Source of the DNA: Antedon bifida
Lineage: Eukaryota > Echinodermata > Crinoidea > Comatulida > Antedonidae
DNA: 64,000 bases
Assembly (NCBI GenBank): GCA_963402885.1
Contig: OY727093.1
Location: 22,815,409 to 22,879,408, forward strand
Reading direction: 5' to 3'
Each line of letters opens with the position of its first letter. Positions within the stretch are counted from its first letter, which is position 1. The translations under genes were made by a program, and so were the position numbers. The notes beneath the pieces are model-generated. The model was not told where the DNA came from, did not search any database, and saw only the letters and a list, made by a program, of their open reading frames with translations. Below are positions 57,542 through 64,000 of this stretch, piece after piece.

Positions 57542-58890
57542 CTAGAATGGTGATCATTTTTATCATTTTAATGAAATTAAATTTGTTTAAACATGCATGT
57601 ATGTTAACATACGATCGTAATGTTCTAATTTTTTGGTATGATGGAATTATCAAAATAAATTCGAAGTTGACAATTTCGAAAGATAATGAATTGAGCAAAT
57701 AAATATAAGAATTGGAAGAGAATTTGGCACGTAGAAGCACAATGCGCGCTCTTTGATATTTGTAGAACTTTGAATAAAGAAATTTAAAAACTACTTTTTA
57801 ACTTCAACTGGCCATATGATAACATCACAACATCCGATAGGCTTATTTTTTATATGAATTCATATCTACATTTCATCAGCTTTCATAATAAGTTATAATC
57901 TTCAAGGTCACCTTTAATTCTGAAGAGCTGTAAGATATTCAAATGTATGGTGTAGGTAAAATTACACGACCTATGTTATTCAAGTTTTTACGCGTGATGA
58001 CGTCATCAATATGAAAACGCTGACAACTCATGAGAAAGATAAATAATTAAACAAGTACATACTGAAATTTGTGAGAAATTCGAGCACAAATAACCGAAAT
58101 GCGCTCTGTTGAATGTGATAATCTATGACGAAATAGAAAAAAACCTAATTTTTAAATTCAAGTGGCCATTTGATGACGTCACAACATTTTGTACGTGAAA
58201 TGTGTACAGGAATTCATATCTACAACTCAATGGTTTCCAGAATAAGTTTAAAAAACTGGGGGTCATCATGCATTCTGAAGAATTATTTTCATTTAAAAAT
58301 GCCTTATTTTTCACCATTTTCAGAACTTTTGTGAAATTAATGCATGCATTTTGTCATTTTTAACCTGCTCGTATAGCGTTATTTTAAGTCGGAATGGACT
58401 CAAAATCGGTGAATGTACTAAGAATGGTGAGTAGAATGCGATTTGTAAAAAATTCGTATTTTTTACGCTTTTTAAGTATCGCGCTCGCAAACATTTTGTT
58501 TTGCGCAGTAATTTTTTGAAACACGCAAATGGCCTAATTCATGCTCTAAATTGATCAAAACTTAATTTTGAGCCTTTTAAATTTTTAACGCGCAATTTCA
58601 TGCGCATGACCTTGAAACACGTAAGTTTTTATTTGCTAATATTTTTACCCTTCACCTGAAGTTTACTTATAGAGAATTTTATTGATATTTTGTCACAAGT
58701 TATGGAGATATGATTGATAATGTAATTTCACAAAATGGCGTATAAATGATGTCACGGATGAGTGATCACGCTGAAAAGCTAACTAGGATTAAACTAAATT
58801 ATTTTGAAGATATTGTGTTATTTTTGTGATTATTGACATTTAACTTTTTGAGATAATTGACACACAAAATCTGTACAGAAAGAAATAAAG
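57542..58890 (-). mobile_element. Second copy of the Helitron-like family
   Basis: Closely follows 29742-31280 over most of its length (for example GTTAACATACGATCG, TCAAGTTTTTACGCG and GTCGGAATGGACTCAAA). It keeps the CTAG at 57542-57545 and GGTGATCATTTT but lacks the terminal hairpin. TGACGTCA octamers lie at 57998 and 58174. Confidence 0.75.
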
Positions 58891-59885
58891 ACTAGACATG
58901 AAACTCGTCACTTTGACGAGTTAGTTATCCGCACGACAAACGCCATGTGCACGTCATACGTTGGAATATTGCACACAGAAAAAGATTATGGCATTATGAC
59001 CTGAACTGAAGAATATGATATGTTGTTATTGCTGAATTCTGTTATTTTGTGTCATACACAGTAAAATCTGTATACATATCACATACAGTGTAGAATAGGT
59101 GAAATTACAGGACCTGCTATTTATTCCAATTTTTAACATGTTGACGGTTTCAAAATGAAAAACTAAGGTAGCAATTTCGGAAGGAAATTATCTCAGCAAC
59201 AACATATTAACGTGTTGAAGAAATTTGAATACGTGAAATATTGATGCACACTCTTTTAAATGTAATGAACTATGATGCAAAAGATGAAAATACTACTTTT
59301 TTTATTTAACTGGCCATATGATGACGTCACAACATCTGATTGGCAAAATGTTCACATGAATTCGTATCTACAATCCAATAGCTTCCTGAAAATGTTTTAC
59401 TCATGATTATCACGTTTTATTCTGACGAGCTATAACAGATTGAAATTTACTGTAAAGATGAAAATAAGTGACCCAGGTTATTTACATTTTTAGACATCAT
59501 GACGTCATAAAAATTAAAATATTTTTAACTCATGCGAAAGATAGTTGATTGACCTAGAAAATATAAAAATCGGGATGAAAATGGAAAACAGATAAGTGGA
59601 GATGCGCTCTATTAAATGTGATGAGCTATGACGAAAGATACAAAAATCCTATATTTTATATTCGCGTGGCCATACGATGACGTCACAATGTCCGGTTAGC
59701 CATATTAAAGCATGATCCGATATCTAAAACTCATCAACTTCCAGAATATGTAATAAAAATAACTTTCACTGTTTAGTTTAGAAACTACGACTGTTTAAAA
59801 AAGGACATGATTTTGACGAATTTTCATCAAAAACATGCGCAAAATGTCCAATTCAACGTGCTCGTATGACGTAATTTACGTCCTA
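58891..59885 (-). mobile_element. Third, diverged and truncated copy of the Helitron-like family
   Basis: Begins at CTAG (58892-58895) followed by the hairpin ACTCGTCACTTTGACGAGT (58903-58921), directly abutting the second copy. The interior is a diverged version, with TGACGTCA at 59322, 59500 and 59678. Similarity fades after CGTGCTCGTATGACG near 59875. Confidence 0.65.
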
Positions 59886-60006
59886 CCTACCTATTGAGTA
59901 TTCTCAGTTCTCATAGGAATGCGATATTATTATATTTATTGCCTATTTGTACAGAGTTTATTTTTTATTGATGGGTGACCATACATTTACATTTGAATTT
60001 AACCAG

Positions 60007-60515
60007 ATATAAACAAGTTGATGAAATCATCTGGGTAAAGACCAACCAGCTTCAGAGGTTAATCTGAACAGGAAGGATAGGTCATTGGTTGAATCATGGG
60101 AAAGAACATTGTTTGGTAAATCAAGCTGTATTTATTTTGTAAATGTGTATTTATTGTGAGTTCAGTTCTTTTCGTTTGATTTCCTTGTTTAGACTTAGTT
60201 TGAATCGTCTAGCTTATTGAGAAATCATAATCAAGTTATGACACTCATAAAGACAATTTGTTGGCTTTACTCTACAGAAAATCTTTGTGATTTATTTTTA
60301 TGGAAACTATTTTATCTGTTATATTTATTCATGTAGGTTGGGGTCAAGGGTGGCCCTGCAGGGTATAATAGGGGCCTTGATTGTGATGTCATTGTAGCCG
60401 AAGTGAGAGAGACAAGTCACAAACCAGATGAAATATATGGATTGATTGAGCGACTTTCACCAGGAAAACGCAAGATTGAGTTGTTTGGGAGGATGCATAA
60501 TGTACAGCCAAATTG
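60007..60515 (+). pseudogene. METTL3: METTL3 fragment: two internal exons, in-frame TGA
   Basis: Catalytic subunit of the N6-adenosine mRNA methyltransferase, C-terminal region only. The first exon (60007-60115) reads YKQVDEIIWVKTNQLQRLI, then TGA, then TGRIGHWLNHGKEHCL. The second (60337-60515) reads GLDCDVIVAEVRETSHKPDE, IERLSPGKRKIELFG and HNVQPNW. Splice sites and phases are intact. The TGA stands where orthologues have Arg (CGA to TGA fits CpG decay). Neither upstream exons with the DPPW catalytic motif nor the final exon are visible, so this is probably a partial duplicate or a rearranged piece. Otherwise the protein sequence is very well preserved. Confidence 0.85.
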
Positions 60516-61507
60516 GTATGTTGTTTCACTATACAGATTGTCCCCTTAATATAAGTGCCGCCTTAATAATGGTCTGTCCCCTGAATAGGTGTTGACTGTT
60601 GTCAACACCAATATGTTTCCTGTCGTTCGTTTCATGGAAAAGTAATCCCTAGGGGTGTCCCAAAGAAGGAGTTTTATTGCTTCAATGGAATTTTAACATC
60701 TAGTAATACTGTTTTTTTAAACATTGATTGACTATTAGGTGCCTTGCTAACAAGGTGGGATGAGAAGGCAAATGAGATCATCTATTTTAGTGGATTGGTG
60801 GTAGGAAGAGAGTTCCTAGGAACCTGTAGCCCTACATATATCACACTATCTAAAGGAAATATCCTAAAATAAAAAATAAGAAATTCCTATCTAACTGAAT
60901 ATCCCTTAAGTGAAATCCATATATTTATTGACTTAAGTGAAATATCTTGGTTAAGTGTATTTCAATTATTGCATCATAAATTATGCAAATCATGATTCGT
61001 TGGATCAAGTCAGTATGGCTTAATTTGATAATTCAAATTTTGCTGAATTTTGTTTTTAATAATGAATTAATTTGCTAAAACATCCAATGTTAATAAACTT
61101 TTTAAAGAGAAATTAATGTATTTCTTGAGTTCTTTTAGATTTATTATTATTCATTTTCTGTTTCAACATCATCATCTATTTTTCTAGTGGATATTGAATA
61201 AATATTATAGTGTATGTATGTATAATATGTATAGTGTATCACATCACCATGGTCATTTTCAACCTCATCAGCATTAACTGGTAAAATTTGTAGTCTCAGA
61301 TGTGAATGAACATTGAACACGAAGGCAAATAATAAACGCAAAGGCAATATTTTGAAAATCTTTGAAATCTTATATTTGTAAGCATTTGATATAATATGAG
61401 ACATAATATGTATCATTCTGGTTATAAAATATAATATATAGTTATAAAATCCAATGGTTTTGCAGTAATATTGATAATTAGTTGATTCTGTATAATATTG
61501 CACTTGA
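60516..61507. other. No gene; contains 3' end of the minus-strand gene
   Basis: No METTL3 terminal exon detected. An overlapping minus-strand frame (61869 to 61147) extends past the true stop at 61508 only because repeats keep it open. Confidence 0.5.
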
Positions 61508-64000
61508 TTAGTGTTTGTAGCATAACAATGCAGAGAGGAACCTGTGGCGTGAAGTATTGTGAACAAGATCAATTCTGTCTTCATCATTTGCCGCAAGTTC
61601 ACTGACATTGCTGGCGTCATTGGCACTGACTTCATTGGCACTGGCGTCATTGGCACTGGCGTCATTGGCACTGGCGTCATTGGCACTGGCATCATTGGCA
61701 CTGGCATCTGTGCTGTCGATATCTTCACCGGTAGTATCCTGGATTTCCTCTGTCTGTGTTGTTTTGTGGCAACTGATATTACGAATGCCTCGTCTAAGTC
61801 TGCGGAAAAGCCGCCTGAAAATTCCTGCTCGTGGTACATCTGTAGAATTCTGGTTAGCAGGGACATCACCAGCCAAATTGTCTGTAAGGAATAAATGCAA
61901 TGTTTGTTTTTAATAATATAGTACTATTTGTATTACTAATTAAAAAAACATAATAAAATGCATGTTTATTTTTATGTAATAAAATAAATCACCTTCGCTT
62001 GGCTTGCAGGTTGAAACGTCGTTTTCAAAAGTCTTACTATCCTTTTCATCTGCCTTGTCCATGGCGATGACATTACTGCTGTAGCGAATAATTTCAGCGA
62101 CATACTGTCTGACTGCATTGATGTCAATCTCAACATCAGGGATGGGGTCATCAATTTCAACATCAAGGATGGTGTTGTAAATCTTGCCATCGGTGAGAGT
62201 GTCATCAATCTTGGGATCAGAGGCAGTTTCGTCAATCTTGGCGTTTGAGACGGTTAAGGTAATCTTGGCATCGGAGAGGGTGTCAACAATCTCGACATCA
62301 GAGACAGTGTTTTCAATCTTGCCGTTGGACAATGTGTCGTCAATATTAATGTCAGAGATGGTGTTGTCAATCAAGGTGTTGGTTACATCGACAGTCTTCA
62401 TGCTGGTTGAGATAATGCCGGAGATGTACTCATCCACGGCATTTTTGTCAATTTCACTGACCTTTCTTATGCTTTCTACATCTTGCACATGATTCTTAAT
62501 ATCTTCAGAACCACTGATGCATTGAGGTTCATCAAAAATGTCATTCAAGTCTGTAAAATGCAAACATTGTGTGACATTTTGTACATTATTACATCCATGT
62601 AAGGTTTTAAAAAAAACTTGTCAAAATAAGAGAAATAATTAGATTGGTTGTAATAAGTACCTGAAAGTGCATCATAAAATATCTCATCCTCATCGTCGCT
62701 CCAATCCAATCCACTGTTGTCCTGCATAAAGTTGTGGGTCATATTTTTCACAGATGCACTTCTTGTTTTGGTGTTGCCAAGGAGTTTCGCCCAGCCGATT
62801 ATTTTGGGTGGCTTTTTCAACTTGTCCTCTTTTACAATATTGTCATCACCTTGGATTGAATGCGCCATCTTGTTTACACTAGATTGATTGTAATAAGTAC
62901 CTGAAAGTGCATCATAAAATATCTCATCCTCATCATCGCTCTCATCACCAACAAGTGATGGTTTTGACTTATTCGGCATATCTTCAACCTTTTTATCAAC
63001 AAAACTATCTGCCATATTTCGAGTTGATTTTTGTGTAACTGGCATGTCTTCAACATGAGAAGCCTGTAAAATTAAACGATGAATATGGGTATAATTAAAG
63101 CAGCTTACAGTACTAAAAAATGTCCATGTTCTTCTTAGAAAAGAATCGTTAATAATTGTTTACCACACAACAATGTAATTACATATACACTATGTAAAAT
63201 TACTTGTAAAATGTATATAAAATTCACAGTCAAATGAGGCATTAAAAAATATACTTTAGAATATGGCCACCAGTTGAGAAAAATCATGATGATTGTGGGA
63301 GATGCACTAAATCCTGTGAATAACAGACAAAAAAAGAAATGGCATTATTGTATGTCCGTACAGTACCTGTCTATTTACCTGCATTAAGTTCTGTGTCATA
63401 TTTTTCACAGATGCACCTCTTGTTTTGGTGTTGCCAAGGAGTTTCGCCCAGCCGATTATTTTGGGTGGCTTTTTTAACTTGTCCTCTTTTACAATATTGC
63501 CATCACCTTGGATTGAATGCGCCATCTTTTTTACATTTTTCTTTGCTGGTTTTGGTGCAACTGGTGGCTTAATCTGATGAAACTTGTCCTCTTTTACAAT
63601 ATTGCCATCACCTTGAATTGAATGCGCCATCTTTTTTACGCTTTTCTTCGCTGGTTTTGGTGCAACTGGTGGCTTAATCTGATGCAACTTGTCCCCTTTT
63701 ACAATATTGCCATCATGGATTGAATAAGCCATCATTCTTACACTTTTCTTCGCTGGTTTTGGTGCAACTGGTGGCTTAATCTGATGCAACTTGTCCTCTT
63801 TTGCAATATTGCCGTCATGGATTGAATAAGCCATCATTTTTACACTTTTCTTCGCTGGTTTTGGTGCAACTAGTGGCTTAATCTGATGAAACTTGTCCTC
63901 TTTCACAATATTGTCATCACCTTGGATTGAATGCGCCATCTTTTTTACATTTTTCTTTGCTGGTTTTGGTGCAACTGGTGGCTTAATCCTGTGCTGAGGA
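61508..64000 (-). CDS. Unrecognised repeat-rich protein, C-terminal four exons (5' end beyond window)
   Basis: Minus-strand exons with matching phases: 64000-63379 (open at the window edge), 63063-62661, 62550-61993, 61881-61508. The first encodes five units of about 38 residues (MAHSIQGDGNIVKEDK, then HQIKPPVAPKPAKK), each with a PPVAPKPAKK site of SH3-ligand type. The second has two DEDEIFYDALS acidic blocks and a shared PPKIIGWAKLLGNTKT module. The third has about nine 10-residue repeats of DTLSDAKI type. The last has a basic patch (FRRLFRRLRRGIR), then ASAND repeats, and ends LLCYKH. No catalytic domain, signal peptide or membrane span is visible. The family is unknown; it is probably a fast-evolving, largely disordered scaffold-like protein. 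Confidence 0.75.

Noticed and set aside
60007..60115. Selenocysteine recoding of the TGA in METTL3
   Set aside because: The position is Arg in orthologues, METTL3 is not a selenoprotein, and the gene piece is truncated on both sides.
61559..61913. Plus-strand ORFs of 101-111 codons (also 62184-62492)
   Set aside because: Mirror images of the repeat-rich minus-strand exons. The minus strand has consistent splice phases and the plus strand has none.

Overview
This is an AT-rich, intron-rich animal nuclear DNA window with no prokaryotic or organellar features. The exon structures, tRNA-derived SINEs, hAT, Penelope-like and Helitron-like repeats, and frequent TAGGCCTA and TACTGTA words suggest a marine invertebrate deuterostome. 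An echinoderm is my best guess, but that is inference only.

Layout. A decayed LINE (1-1087) and AT-rich tandem repeats lead to a probable SMAD4 promoter (about 4380-4625). A complete SMAD4 gene runs on + from 6975 to 38812. LMAN1/ERGIC-53 follows on - (50952 back to 42150, 13 coding exons, complete), convergent with SMAD4. ADAT1 starts divergently on + (54215-57336) and lacks its last exon. Two internal METTL3 exons with an in-frame stop lie at 60007-60515. A minus-strand gene for an unrecognised repeat-rich protein (64000 back to 61508) runs off the window end.

The most interesting region is SMAD4 intron 4 (9101-24343). It holds four intact, intronless, same-strand genes for a 166-172 residue protein. 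Each has its own TATA box and initiator, and each protein carries a textbook BH3-type motif (ALSRIGDDID). They alternate with a second series of related promoter modules whose coding regions have decayed, so the array looks like a repeated two-gene unit in which one lineage died. If the motif is functional, this is an expanded BH3-only-like cell-death family nested in a TGF-beta/BMP co-Smad gene. SMAD4 also has a duplicated micro-exon pair (30 and 42 nt) separated by only 39 nt, which suggests mutually exclusive splicing.

SMAD4 intron 9 (27767-37401) is a stack of transposons. It contains a palindromic element with two inverted copies of a Cys-rich transposon-type ORF, a Helitron-like element inserted in one arm (the other arm preserves the empty site), and an antisense Penelope-like element. 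LMAN1 intron 4 carries an almost perfect 73-bp minisatellite of eight units.

All homology calls are from recognition of the translated sequence. No database search or alignment was run.
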